In this document: positions 11,181 to 23,383 of the stretch, piece after piece
How the letters are laid out: every line of letters starts with the position of its first letter
How positions within the stretch are numbered: position 1 is the stretch's first letter
Origin: Gnetum montanum
Lineage: Eukaryota; Streptophyta; Gnetopsida; Gnetales; Gnetaceae
NCBI GenBank assembly: GCA_015680685.1
Contig: MNCI01026431.1
Location: forward strand, 833,377-897,376
DNA: 64,000 nucleotides
Reading direction: 5' to 3'
The notes under the pieces: generated by a model
Told to the model about the DNA's origin: nothing
Database searches by the model: none
The model's input: the letters and a program-made list of their open reading frames with translations, nothing else
Made by a program: the position numbers and the translations under genes

Positions 11181-11604
11181 GCAACACTTGGTGAAATTTT
11201 TGTCATTTTGCTTCAAACAAAAGAGGAATTTTTGTTATTTTTAGAGCCCAGAACCTTCCAAAACCCATAACTTTCACACCGCTTGTATGATTCATCCCAT
11301 TTTTCAATCCAATAGCTACCAGAGGTAAGCTTTATGTTGTGGGGGCCACAAACCTTAGGTTTTCGATGAATTTTTTTTGAAATTTTCCTAATTCCCACAA
11401 GGGCTTAACTAATAAAATAATATTAAAATTAACTAATTCATAAGAGTTAAATGTTTTCAATGAACTTTGGTAGTCATTTGAATAAAATAATATTAAAATA
11501 ATCAAACCATCATTATCACAACTTATCCAAAGTGTAACAGATCCAAAGAGGCAAGGTACCCAAATGTTACATGTTACACATTAAATACTAATCCTTGGTT
11601 ATGT

Positions 11605-11618
11605 TGTGATTACATATG
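11605..11618 (+). promoter_or_regulatory. Element A 3' ORF start context (former splice-acceptor-like site)
   Basis: TGTGATTACATATGGC. The equivalent sites in B (GATTGCAG then ATG) and D (GATTATAG then ATG) place AG directly before the start codon. In A the AG has changed to AT, so the site would be dead here. Confidence 0.4.
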
Positions 11619-14194
11619 GCACCCAAGGACAAACACTCGTAGGAAAGAGGATCATTCCAACTAAGGGGTAATTGACCACAAACTGTAAGGGGCCAATAGT
11701 TGTAACAACCCTAGGATTAAGTAGTAGAAACTCATGTAATGGAACCTCTTAGGGAGGAGCCCAAAGTGCAATCTATTAGTTAGATTCCCGAAGTTGAAGT
11801 TGGGTAATCCCATAGAGATGAGGCACCTAGGCCTAGGTTAAGCCTTGAGGTTACCTTGACAAAGACATGCCTATAGTAGATTCACTCCAGGGAAATTGAA
11901 AGTTTAGTTCTATAAGAGCTAAACTTTGGTCCTTTCTTGGACTTTGCTCTAGAAGAAGTCAGAAATTAATTGCAAAACTCTCCCATGTGGTCCATTCTTA
12001 CTTCCAATGGAGAATGGTACATGGAGGAAACATATCTCTTCTAGAACAATAGGAAGGCTAATGCCATGACAAAAATCAAGGGCATTATAGTGTCCTATTT
12101 GGTGGAGGCCATCTCATAGGCCCTTAGGTTACCAGAAACTAGGGCAACATTGGCAAAAATATCAACTTAAGTGAACCTATAGGTGAAAAAGGAGTGGGTC
12201 CAATGGTGCTATGGGGTCAACTACAAAGAATATGGCATACCAAGGAAGGTAGAGAGGGCATACTTCAAGATTGTAGCCTACCAACTCAATCTGATGGTGA
12301 GGCCAAGCAAGGTGAAGATCTTCTTTGCCCATGTGTGTGCAACTCTAAGTATGAGATTCTTGATCAATCTCCCACAGTTGATCTATCTTGAGATAGAGAA
12401 GTGCTTCAAGGATAATGAAAATGGGAGATAGGCATTCCCCTTCACATGCTTGGTTTAAACACTATGCAAAAGGGGAGGAATAGCCCATTATCCCAATGAC
12501 AAACTTAGACATGCTCTTGCTTCCTCTTGGGCGGAAATGATGAAAGAAAAAGTTCTACCAAGGTTCAAGAAGAGGAGTAGTCACCACCTCCAAGAAAGAA
12601 TGCTATAGGCTTGTACTACTATTAAGCACATCCAAAAACTCCATGAGAAACTCCTGTAGTAGCAACAAGCTAGATCGATTAGTGAGCCATCCAACTATTG
12701 AGTTGCTTTAAGCTATTTAAACGAGGTTACTTGTATCATAAGTTGGTTGGAAGAGATAAAGTCACTATTGATTTTCCAAAGAACATAAGCACCCATGTGT
12801 TCTAATCTTTGTGTTCAAGAGGTAACAATGTCCCTTCTAGGATAAGAGTAATTTCTAGAAATCGCTAGAAATGTCGCTACCTTCTTGGTGCACCTGGAAG
12901 AGGATGAGGGGGCAATCATATTGGTGATGAAGCACCAAGGGTAGTAGACAGTAGCAGAAGTGGTGGCTAATAAAGTGGGCAAAGCACTTAATGCTCTTGT
13001 GGCATCTATACCAGACATTGCTGTAATGAGAGATGTGCAGACATCCATAAGAATGATCAGTGGGAGATTGAGTGCAACCTAGCATGAGGAGTTACTAGAT
13101 CAATTGGTTGAGACTAGGTAATCACTTCTAGAGATCTTTAACCTTTTGGACAACATCACAGTAATCCAGTCTACAGTATTGGAGGCAAGGAACAAGTTCA
13201 TCATTACCAATGTCTAACTTGAGGCAACCATAACTAAAAATTAATTATTTGTTGCTAAATTTTTGGGGCTAAGAGCTTGTCTTCTTGATCCCACTATTCT
13301 TTACTAGGACATAACAAGAGATGAAGCTTTCCAACAGCTTCAAGAGAAATTGAAAGTAGCTGAGAATGCCAAATAGAGTATGATCTTTGATGTGTCTATC
13401 TTGGAGGCCATGACCTACAACACCAAGAAGGACCTATCATAGGTTTGCAATGAGAACATGATCATGACCAAGGATAATAAGTGCCTACATAATGTTGAAG
13501 TTCAAAAGGACTACATGGTGAAATTCTTGAGGCTACAACAGGAGTAGCTTGCAAAGGTAACCCTAGGCTTGAAGAGATTAGCAGCAAAAAATCATAATCT
13601 TTTAATGAAGGAGGTTTGTGCTCTTCACTAGAAGTCAATAATAGAGATTATTGTTTGGAAGAATAAGGCCCTTAAATTTGAAAGGGTCAATAACCTTTAC
13701 ATGGAATAGGTTGGCCTTCAAAGGAAAATCAATGAACAAGAAATTAAGCTGGTGAAAGAAAAAATGAATGAGGCTCTCCAACATCTCCAACAAGGTGGTG
13801 AATTTTGGTAGCTCATCTTTGATGGACTAAATAAGTACAACAAGGTAGAAATCTACCTTAAAGAGCTACAAATCAAGGAGATGATGGAGTATATGGAGCT
13901 AGCCAACCTTCGTTATGCAAACTTGAAAATGCTAACTACTAGGAGGCCATGGTCAGAACTAGAGAAGCAGGTGACTAGGTTGTACTCATTGTATGAGGTT
14001 GAGTTCGAGCATCATAAAGAGATGACAAAAAGTTAGAAATGGCCAATGCTAAACTCAAAGTTCTCAAAGCATGCTTCACCAATCAATGGTCAATAGTTGA
14101 GAAGTTGGCCCACAAGATAAATGACTACCAAGAGTTGTAAAATGCTATTAGGATGTTAGATGTCAAATCCAAACAATTTGCAACCTAGTTTATC
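11616..14194 (+). pseudogene. Element A 3' ORF (env position), 5' part
   Basis: Begins MAPK-like at 11616. Its N-terminal 250 or so residues match the D and B counterparts: a GEWYMEETYLF segment near 12010, then KEYGIPRKVERAYFKIVAY (12210-12270) and INLPQLIYLEIEKCF. The C-terminal half (13000-14150) is rich in Glu, Lys, Leu and Gln, with heptad-like spacing suggesting a coiled coil, and has LANLRYANLKMLT near 13905. Many stops are TAG. Protein function is unknown. The position downstream of gag/pol is that of the env-like ORF of Athila elements, but I see no clear signal peptide or transmembrane anchor. The ORF is cut by element B at 14200 and resumes at 22500. Confidence 0.7.
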
Positions 14195-14199
14195 AATGT

Positions 14200-15088
14200 T
14201 GATGAGTCATCATCTATTAGGCCCCGATGTTGGATACCCAACATCAAAGCCCCGATATTGGATACTAGATGTTAGAGCTAGGAAACGATGTCAGATATCT
14301 AATGTTGTCTCCTTTGTGCATGCCTATAAATATAGCATTTGGGTGCATGGTTGGGACACATATAGATGGAAATAGAGTTTTAGTTTTAGTTCTCAATTTT
14401 TGTTAGTCTTTCTTAGAGTCCTGTTATTCCCAGTGCATGCCCACAGTGTGATGTTTGTAATTGTACAACACCTTTATTTAAGTGTGATGTACTTGGACAT
14501 GTTACATGACTAGAAATAAAGATCGAGGTTACTCCCATCATTACATCATTCACTTAGATTATTGTTGCTTTTAATTGTTAATTATTTACTATTTCCTTTA
14601 GTTAACATTTTCATTTATTGCTATTTACTATTCCTATCATTAAGCAGAATGTGTACACCTTAATCATGAGCTTTTAAGTGTAAGTGCTTGGTAATCTAGC
14701 AGTGTATTATTTCTCACATCTAGTGACATATGCTTGGCAATTCTAGAGGTAGTTGCATAAAGTCCAAGATGTATATGAATGATTAAGAGTGAATACTCAT
14801 TGCACGTAGGCTAGTGTAGATCTTGTTTTCCATTACTCATTAGCTTAATTAATTTACCTCTTTATCATCATTAGGAGCAAGGTAGAATTAGACAACATCA
14901 TACACCTCACTTTGGACTAAACCATACATGACAAAGCTACCACTAGTCCAAGTGGGAAGATAGCAAACTATGATTAGAGCATAACAATCTAGATACCACA
15001 ACTAGTCCCATCCATGAAATTTAATTGAGTCATGTGTGAATGCTTGTGATTCATATGGTTGGACGTAGGGATACCTCATCACTAATCA
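14200..15088 (+). repeat. Element B 5' LTR
   Basis: Starts TGATGAGTCATCATC and ends ACTAATCA directly before the PBS. U3 has repeated motifs near GATGTTGGATAC, including a hairpin with 8-bp arms (14226-14233 and 14238-14245). TATAAATA is at 14325-14332. Confidence 0.93.
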
Positions 15089-15089
15089 T

Positions 15090-15107
15090 TGGTGCCATTA
15101 CTGGGGA
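15090..15107 (+). promoter_or_regulatory. Element B primer-binding site
   Basis: TGGTGCCATTACTGGGGA differs from the tRNA-Asp-type PBS only at a few positions, mostly C to T or G to A transitions. Confidence 0.85.
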
Positions 15108-15211
15108 TGTGCTAATTATCTAGATTAGTTATATCATATGCAATCACTGTAAATGCATTAATGATATATCTTTTAGAAAACATAAAACACACACATCATA
15201 AATCAACAATA

Positions 15212-16856
15212 ATGTCTCTCTCACATGGAAGTGACAATGCATTGTATAGCAAATGCATTCATTAGAGAAATAGCGAGATATATGATGAAGAAAATTGGAG
15301 TGACAAATTTTATGTAAGGGTTTCTTATGTTCATAACCACATTGACAACACTTAAGGATTACATTTACTTATGATAGAAAACCCTTGAGGAGATGATGTA
15401 AGTCCTAAACTAGGCGAGGCCTCAAGGCTTAAGACCTCCTCAAAACCTAGAAATGATAAATCAAAGGACCTTGAAGAACCTTATAGCAACCATGGCAAAC
15501 CTTTTAATTCATAATCTTACTCTTCCCCTTCAATGTCTAGTTTTAACAAAGATGAACGTAGGCATGGAGATAAGGCTCCACTAAACCAATTGGACTAAAA
15601 ACTGAAATCGAACCCATGAGAAAAGTCAAAGATGTCACCATGAACATAGATAGCATCATCACGATCAAACGAATAGAGATAGAAGCTTCCATAACAACCT
15701 ATTTGATGATGATGAACCCTTGTTGGCCACTAAGAGCTTGATGCATATCATAGAGGCTGTTATGGTATATTGTAGGCATCACAAAAAGAGTCATCTACCC
15801 AGGCTTGATATGGATAATATTCCTAAATTTTTAGAAGGATATGATTTAGATCTACAACATCATTTACAAGCCTTCCATGATGCTTGTGCTTTCTACAACA
15901 TTTAAAGTGGATGGTAAAAGCTTAAGCTCTTTCCTAGGACACTAATCGATAGAGCTGAAGTGTGGTATAGATCATCGAGACCAAGTTCAATATGACGATA
16001 GTTAACAATGTTGGAACTTTTGAATAAGAAATACCAAACCTATGAGAGAGTGTTCAACCTAAGGAGATAGATCCAAGAATGGAAGTAAGAACAACATGAA
16101 CCCTTGGACATGACCTTAGATAGATATTATTCCGTATTGAATAGATGCCAAGGCCATGGTTTCTCCAAGGAAAGATAACTTTCTGACATAATAGATGGGC
16201 TTTGTAATGAAACAAGGGAGACGCTTGGGATGTATTCTCTAGGATAATTATACAAGCTCAAAGCCCATTAGATTCGAGAGCTAATCAAGCATGTGGCAAA
16301 AGAAGAAGGAGAGATATGCAAATGGGAGAATGTCAAGAAATATCAATGGGACCCAACTCTTCAACAAAAGGAGGTCCATGTCTATGGTACATCCATTTTG
16401 GAGCTAAGGCTATATGTCAAAGCAAACCATGCATGGACCCACCACATCACTCAAACCAACACCATGTCAATCTAGTGCACCACCTTCCTTGTCAAAACCA
16501 ACATCCTTTAATTATACACAAGGGATACCATCCATCATTACTCCAATTCCAAACCCAAATAATGAATTTAATAGTGTGGGAAGACAAAAAATCCATGCAT
16601 ACCATATCATGATCAAGGGTGCAATCATGGGCTAAACATCCATCATGATCATAGACATCATATCCTGACCTACCAGACATTTAACAATAAGTGTGTGACC
16701 AATAATTTTTCTACCCAGCCATCACACCACGAATAGACACGCAGTGGCTAGGGCATGAATAGTTACCAATGTTTCATACATGCATGGATCCTAGTTATCC
16801 ACTTATTAATCCTTGTCATAGCCAAATGTTTAGCTGTGGGGGTCACCTCCCATTCT
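15212..16856 (+). pseudogene. Element B gag (A/B-type N-terminus)
   Basis: Degenerate Gag. MSLSHGSDNALY near 15212 parallels the A start. The core runs from 15720: HLPRLDMDNIPKFLEGYDLD, then HHLQAFHDAC, KLFPRTLI and WYRSS near 15960, then KYQTYERVFNLRR and IIDGL. The last readable frame (16293-16475) starts AKEEGEICKWE. From about 16480 the frame breaks into a Pro/Gln/His-rich tail. The end (TQWL-like near 16740) joins the post-pol region at the same place as in A. No protease or RT is present. Confidence 0.75.
16829..16846 (+). promoter_or_regulatory. Element B internal polypurine-tract-like motif
   Basis: TTTAGCTGTGGGGGTCAC resembles TTTAGTCATGGGGGTA before the B 3' LTR (21588-21603) and sits exactly at the gag end, as in A. 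Confidence 0.45.
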
Positions 16857-18155
16857 AATCTTTAGGATTCATAAGTATTTTTCATCTTTTTGTTTTACAA
16901 TTTTTTGTCATTTTCGTATTTCTTCCAATTTTTTCTAGTTGTTATTTTCATTTTCTTTATTGTGTAATCTTGCTTGTGAATAAAATGATCATGTAGCCCA
17001 TTGAGGTGAGGTTTTCTCTACGTTGTCAAGTCATAAGGGACTGATTATTTGGACATTGAGACCATGACATCCATCCACCTATTTCATTAATAAGAGGTTC
17101 TTACCCTGGTCATAATGATATTCTTCTTCATCATTCAACCTAATAATAAATCTATAATCATTGTGTCTAGGCAGAAGAGTGTAGAACCAAGGTAGAATGT
17201 GAAGGGTGTGACATCAAGGGGATTTGTGAATTCTCTTTGGAAACTTCTATATGTTCTATCATGTTACTAAGCTTGTAACCATATCCTTGTAGATCTAATG
17301 AAAAATGGAAGTAATAATAACCTAAAATGACACTAAATAAACTTCTACGAGTCCCACTAGAAAAAAATGTAGCCATGGCTGAAGGTTGGTGGCTTCTTAG
17401 AATCAAGAAAAAAAAAACAAACATGTGTGCAATAAATCAACTTCTCCCTTGGACAAAATGCTAGGTGATGTTACTCTTGGCAACTATGATAGTGTTATGG
17501 TTGTTTGTCGATGTGATGAAATAATGCGATGTCACTATAATGTGGTTTGGACTTGGTTTGAATCTTGGAATGAAGGACTGATGATTATTTAACCATTAAT
17601 AACACACAAGGTTTCATTGTGCCCATGGTAAGACACTTGATGTCCCAATTTTTTCAATCCTTTCTATAGTCCATCTCATCTCATTGTCCAGGTGATGATA
17701 ACTTGTGGTTTTGTGTAACATAGAGTTGTTATCTCAATTTGGTGGTTTTAACATGTGTGTTTTGTTTCATAGGTATGCATTGCATTCAACCCATTTAGTG
17801 CATATGGATATTTTTAGGTGTGGTTATACAAGGGCATCATAGGTTAGAGCCTGCTTTAGGGAGGACTCACTTGTTTAACTTTTGTGACTTGTACTTTTTT
17901 GACACAACCACATCATTCTTAACCTTCCAAGTGCGTAATTATTACATTTTTCTATTTCCTTTATTATATAACTTGATCTACACACAACCTCAATTTTCAT
18001 GTCTTTCTTCTTGCTCATTCTAGTGCTTTTCACATAGATGACTCCACCATCCAACACTTTCAATGCCTTGAATTATTTTTCCACTTATCCTAAAAGTATG
18101 AATCTAACGTCAAATCTTCCAACCAATCATAGAGCTTCATTTTCCATGCTTAGTT
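16850..18155 (+). other. Element B long non-coding interval
   Basis: No conserved ORF. It corresponds in position, and partly in sequence (T-rich start, later CATAGGTTAGAGCCTGCTTT block), to the interval in A, C and D between the internal PPT-like motif and the 3' ORF. Confidence 0.55.
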
Positions 18156-18159
18156 GCCC

Positions 18160-18260
18160 CATTTAATGCATATTCTTGGATCCCAACATCGACTACCCAA
18201 CGTCAGGTTAGATGCGACATCGAATATGCAATGTCTAGTTACAAAAACTTATATATATGA
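18160..18260 (+). promoter_or_regulatory. Element B internal U3-like promoter block
   Basis: GGATCCCAACATC (18178-18190) matches GGATACCCAACATC in the B LTR (14232-14245). It is followed by CCCAACGTCAGG and CGACATCGAATATGCAATGTC, the same motif type as CGATGTCAGATATCTAATGTT in the LTR. A TATA-like TATATATAT (18250-18258) follows. The motif type is that of this element's own LTR and differs from the block in A and D. Confidence 0.5.
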
Positions 18261-18805
18261 CCCCCACAATGTCCAAACTTCATTTACATCATTTGCAACT
18301 AGGGGAGTTGTTCAAATTTTCTATTGTGACTCCAAGCTCTATGCACCCACTTTCCACTTCCAATATTTAGCTCTCTACCACTTTGATTTCCATGTCGTTT
18401 GAACCTATTTGAACCTGGAGTGTTCAACTCAATCGTTGGGGGTGGGGGTGTGTGCTTGTGTGTGAAACTTGTGCCAATTTTCCAAAATTTTCTATTTCCT
18501 GGAAGGTATTATAAGGGTAAGAGTGTTAAAAAATTTAGGCATTATCATAAAGAATCAATTGTATTAATTTCAAAAACCTTACTTTTTCCACCTAAGAAAC
18601 CATAATCATCATAATAAGCCATACATAAGGAAAAAGGAATCAACTATGTAAGGTCGTATGAGGAGATAAACACTTTTTGGGGATTTTTCTTGAAATTTTT
18701 TTTAACTCTGTAGTCATATGAACTAAGAACTTAATAAACTAAGGTAACAAGTAAGGTACAAATTGATTAATGATAAAGAATACAACCTTAGTAACACTTG
18801 ATCTT

Positions 18806-18821
18806 TATTGGATTGCAGATG
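18806..18821 (+). promoter_or_regulatory. Element B 3' ORF start with acceptor-like AG
   Basis: TTATTGGATTGCAG directly precedes ATGGC. A T-rich stretch ending in GCAG looks like a splice acceptor abutting the start codon. Splicing of env-position ORFs is known in some plant gypsy elements, such as Bagy-2. No donor was identified here. Confidence 0.4.
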
Positions 18822-21416
18822 GCCCCAAAACCAGGTGGACAAGAAGAACCTTTGTAAAGAGTAGCTAAGTGTCCACGAGGTGGCTGAGGCTAGTAGGGTG
18901 ACCCTGCAAAACATCAAGAGTAGGAAGCCCAATCTTTCAGCATCCATCAAGAGGTCCCTACTACTAGACAATCAATCCAAGGAGACGCCATAGAACCACT
19001 AGCTCCCATGCATGGACAATGTCTCATGTTGCCCCTTGATTGCCTCATGGATACTTAGGAAAATTCCATGTTGGCCTCAATCATCATGGAAATGAATTTT
19101 GGCCCAATGGTGTTTGCTCTAGAAGTAGTTCGAATGCAACTTCAGGCATCATCCTTGTGGCCTATCCTCTTAGACAATGCTAACTGTTACCTAGGTGAGA
19201 TCCACCAATTCTAGCATAACAAAGATGAGGGCACTATTGTAAACATTTGTGGTGTGAATGTTGACTTCTTGGTTAAAGAAATTGCTAAAGCTTTGAATTT
19301 TTTGAATGAAGAGTCTAAGGTGGGCCATCTGTCCACCAAATCTGATGCCAATAGCAAAAACCTGTGGCTAAAACAGGCATACAATAAAGAAGATAAAACA
19401 TATAATGAACTAACTTTGGAAAAGAGGACATACTTCAAGATCAATATATACCATTTGTTTCCCACCAAAGTGCTCAACTAAATTTCAACATATGTGGCTA
19501 GGGGAAGTGCTATCTTAATGGAAAAATATGTAGCCAATCTTCCCTTGCCTAATCAAGAAGCTATGAAAACACATTGAAATCCTAAAATATATGAATGATG
19601 TTCCAAGGAAGGCTCAGAACACCTCCTTTGCCAAACTTCTCAAACCTAAGACACTAAGAAAAGATCTTGGTGAAGAGAAAGAATCAGAGAAGGAAGTAGA
19701 GCTAGAAAGAAAAATAGGATGTGAGCCTAAATAGTACTCAGAAACACAAGCTCCACCATTGCTACTGCAAGATTATAGGCCTGCAATGAGCCATCTCTAG
19801 AAAATTGCTAAAGCTGTCAGTTGGGAAAGTAGAGATGAGTTTAATCTCTTGAAAGTAATTGATGATGCTTTATAGCCCACTATTTTAGCTGATTCAACAA
19901 AGGGGGAGATGTCATTACAATTAGGAGGAGGATCCCAATGGTCTAGGAAAATATCTAGAAATGCTGCATCATTCTAGGTAATTCTTGAAGCTAGAGAAGG
20001 TGCCATATTTATGGTAATGCAACATCAGGCTATGGTAGGTGTAGTAGAAGTGATCATAGATCATATTAAAAAATCATTCAATGTGCCTATTGTGCCCCCA
20101 GTGGATCTTAATAGGACCAGAGATGTGGAGATGCTAGTTGGAACTTCAATGACTCATGTGGCACATGAGGATGCTTTGGATCGATTATTGTAGATGGGGT
20201 AAGTGATTACTACTTTGTGTGACATCCCTAGTGATGTCACTATAGCTTAGTTAAACCTCATCTCCACTAAAGGAAAGTTGGTCATGGTTGAAGTTAGGGT
20301 AGAACATGTAGAAGTAGAAGTGCAAAGATGACAACAAGAGCTGGCTACCTTGAGAGCTGAATGATAGGATCCTAGTTGTTTTGTTGCACTTCATCAGCTA
20401 GAATAATTCAAGATAGAGTAGGTGGCCAAGTTGATTGAGGAGAACGTAGTTGTAGAACAAGAAAAGGAGAAAGCTATTTGGAATGCCTTTAGTGTTGATG
20501 CATAGTTCCATGCATACAAAAAGGCATTGACCACCGCACAAGAGAAAAATAAGGAACTCACTACTAAGAATTCAAGGTTGATCATAGTCAAGAAGAAAAA
20601 TAACATCCTTGAGGAGAGCATCCATTATTTAAGAGAATAACTAGTGAGGGTCAACCAGGACATCAATATATTGGCGAGAGAAAATAGAACCCTCTCAATG
20701 GAGGAGGTCTACCCAATTTAACAAAAATCAAAAATAGAAATTAGCACATGGTAGAATGAGGCTAAGAAGCACAAGAAGTTGAAGGAACACTTCTACAACC
20801 AAGTAGGCATGTATAAACAAATGAATGAAAAAGAGATCCAGATGGCTAAAGCCCACATTAGATCCTTGTCAGCATAAAATCCTAAGTGGCAACCAATTCT
20901 GGATAGCTATGCCTTGGTCTACCAGGCCAAAGTAAAGAATAAAGACCTCCAGACCAAAGATTTGAAAGAATACATGGCATTGGCTAATCTCAGATATGCT
21001 AACCTTGCCATGTTAACATCAAGTGAACCTTGGAATGAGCTAGAGAAGCAAGTAGTGACCACTTATGCATTGTATGAGAAAGAGTTTGTAGATCAAAAAG
21101 TTGCTTTGCAGAAGTTGACCACCTATCTAGAAGATTAATAGATTATCATGAACTTAGAGCAAAAGCTAGGGCCTTTGAGGAAGAATGATAGTAGTTTGTG
21201 GCTTGGTATGTGAAGGATAACTAGATGTTGCTACAACTGCCATGCCCTTGGGATGTATCAGCACTAGCACACATTGGTTTAGTAGCCTAGATAGCACATG
21301 ACCCAAGGATAGAAGAAGAAAATTTATGGACATTACTTGATCATTGCACATTTCACAAGCTTGGCGACAAAGGGAAGTAGCCGATGGAGAAGCCACTACC
21401 TCTAGGCACTACATGA
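18819..21416 (+). pseudogene. Element B 3' ORF (env position)
   Basis: Starts MAPKPGGQEEP at 18819 in frame 3, which carries the clear segments GEIHQF and DEGTIVNICGVNVDFLVKEI (about 19195-19275) to about 19481. A frameshift between 19481 and 20011 moves the match to frame 1, with a long Glu/Lys/Gln-rich, probably coiled-coil region and LANLRYANLAMLTS near 20980. Another frame change near 21140 leads to a C-terminal stretch ending EKPLPLGTT before TGA at 21414. The length would be about 860 codons. Stops are mostly TAG. The family is not recognised with certainty. The N-terminal part reminds me of domains annotated as putative plant transposon protein, a weak impression that needs a profile search. 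Confidence 0.65.
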
Positions 21417-21584
21417 GTCTTCTAGTTTTGTCTTGTAATATTATGTCCTATTTTTGTAGTACACCATTATGGCATGTAAGAGTTAATTGTTTTGTTTGTT
21501 GTTTAAGTTAGTCAATAATCTCATACCTTCCCAATATTTTATAAAGAACTTGTTACTCATTTTGTCTAACTCAAGGATGAGTTT

Positions 21585-21603
21585 TCATTTAGTCATGGGG
21601 GTA
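21585..21603 (+). promoter_or_regulatory. Element B 3' polypurine tract region
   Basis: TCATTTAGTCATGGGGGTA lies directly before the 3' LTR start TGATGAG. The G run is the likely plus-strand primer. Confidence 0.7.
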
Positions 21604-22494
21604 TGATGAGTCATCATCTGTCAGGCCCCAACATAGGATACCTAACATCAAAGCCTTGATATTAGATACTTGATGTCAGAGCCAGGAAATGATGTCAGAT
21701 ATCCAATGTTGTCTCCTCTATGCATGCCTATAAATACAACATTTGTGTACATGGTTGGGACACACATAGATGCCAATAGAGTTTTAGTTTTAGTTCTCAA
21801 TTTTTGTTAGTCTTTCTTGGAGTCCTATTATTCCTAGTGCATGCTCATAGTGTGATGTTTGTAATCATATGACACCTTTGTTTGAGTGTGATGGACTTGG
21901 ACACGTTACATGACTAAAAATAAAGATCAAGATTACTTCCATCATTGTAGAATCCACTTAGATTATTGTTGCTTTTAATTGTTAATTATTTGCTATTTTC
22001 TTTAGTTAACATTTTCATTTATTTCTATTTGCTATTCCTATCATTAAGTGGAATGCATACACCTTAATCACGAGTGTTTAAGTGTAAGTACTTGGTAATC
22101 TAGTAGTGTATTATTTGGCACACCTAGTGACATATGCTTGGCAATCCCAGAAGTAGTTGCATGAAGTCCAAGACATATATGGATGATTAAGAGCAGATAC
22201 TCATTGCACATAGGCTAGTTTAGATCTTTTTTTTTTCATTGTTCATTAGATTAATTAATTAACCTCTTTATCATCATTAGGAGCAAGGTAGAATTAGACA
22301 ACATCATATGCCTCACTTTGGACTCAATCATACATGACAAAGCTACCACTAGTCCAAGTGGGAAGACAGTGAATTGTTATCAAAGCATAATGATCTAGAT
22401 CCCACAACTAGTCCCATCCATGGAATTTGACTAGATTGTATGTGAATGTTTGTGATTTGTATGGTTGGGCATAGGGGTACCTCGCCACTCATCA
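21604..22494 (+). repeat. Element B 3' LTR
   Basis: Aligns end to end with 14200-15088 with scattered, mainly transition, differences. Ends CACTCATCA, followed by the AATGT target duplication. Confidence 0.93.
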
Positions 22495-22499
22495 AATGT

Positions 22500-22901
22500 G
22501 GAGGAGAACATGAAATAATTTTTGGATGCTTTTCATCTTCCATTGGCAGTTACAACTATAGCAAGATAGCCACAATCACCATAGCCTCAACCATAATTAC
22601 TATGTGCATTGGAGGTAGGGGAAGGTCCTTCAGAACCTTAGGAGCCTCCACTACCTTAGACTATTTGATTTTCTCCTCATCTTCAAGCTGCCAAAGGGGT
22701 TTAGGTATCAAAAAGTTTGTAACAGTGCTTAATTTTGTTGTCATGAATACTAATTTTTGTAAAGGATTGTAAATTTGTATACTTGGGCACTTAGTAATAT
22801 TTTTAGTTAGTTAGAGTCAATTAGTTGGTCAATAATCCCACACCTTTTCAAAATTTTGTAAAAAGATTATTCCTCATTTTGTTTACTTGAGGATGAGTTT
22901 T
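22500..22901 (+). pseudogene. Element A 3' ORF tail and 3' UTR (after insertion B)
   Basis: Continues the A 3' ORF after element B. The stretch 22530-22770 aligns with the reverse complement of 35640-35850 in element D, including GAGAAGGTCCTTCAAAACCT-like sequence, where the ORF ends in a Pro-rich tail. The coding end is unclear because of frame changes. From about 22700 it is 3' untranslated sequence. Confidence 0.65.
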
Positions 22902-22919
22902 CATTTAGTTGTGGGGGTA
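22902..22919 (+). promoter_or_regulatory. Element A 3' polypurine tract region
   Basis: CATTTAGTTGTGGGGGTA directly before the 3' LTR start at 22920. Confidence 0.7.
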
Positions 22920-23383
22920 TGATGAACTGTCGTAGTGTCATGTTGATGCAATCTTATCAATGTGTACTCATTCACATAGTTATGTCGATGCATAATCATC
23001 AATGCATGATTTTGCATCGATGCGTACATGTCAACTAAGTATTTGTTTTTGCCTATATAAATGTGTGTACCTATCACATTTATGAAATTCATTCATTCAT
23101 AGCTTAGCCAAACTCTTGCAGTTTGTTTCTCTTAGAGTTAGAATATTTACTAAGTGCTCACAGTAGGAGTTAAGAAGTGTATGGATCCTTATTTGAGCAT
23201 TGATGTACCTAGACACCTTAGTATGAATGATAATAAAGACGAGATTTCTTGATAAACCTTGTAGCACTTGGAATTATCATAATGTTTACTTAACTTATTT
23301 ATTATTCATGTGATTTATGTTAATGCATTTATTTGATTAATTAATATTAGATAATTAATGCACATAAGTATGACCATTTCAAG
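22920..23383 (+). repeat. Element A 3' LTR, 5' piece
   Basis: Aligns with 6729-7175 of the 5' LTR, including the TTGATG-type U3 units and TATATAAAT. It stops at CATTTCAAG, where element C begins. TCAAG (23379-23383) is the left target duplication of C. Confidence 0.9.

Larger units (their letters stand above)
14200..22494 (+). mobile_element. Element B: pol-less gypsy element inserted in element A
   Basis: LTRs at 14200-15088 and 21604-22494 flank 6.5 kb of internal sequence holding PBS, gag, a non-coding stretch, an internal promoter-like block, a 3' ORF and a PPT. A perfect 5-bp target duplication AATGT lies at 14195-14199 and 22495-22499, and the A ORF resumes right after it. Like A it lacks all pol domains. 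Its U3 motif type matches element C and not A. Confidence 0.93.
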
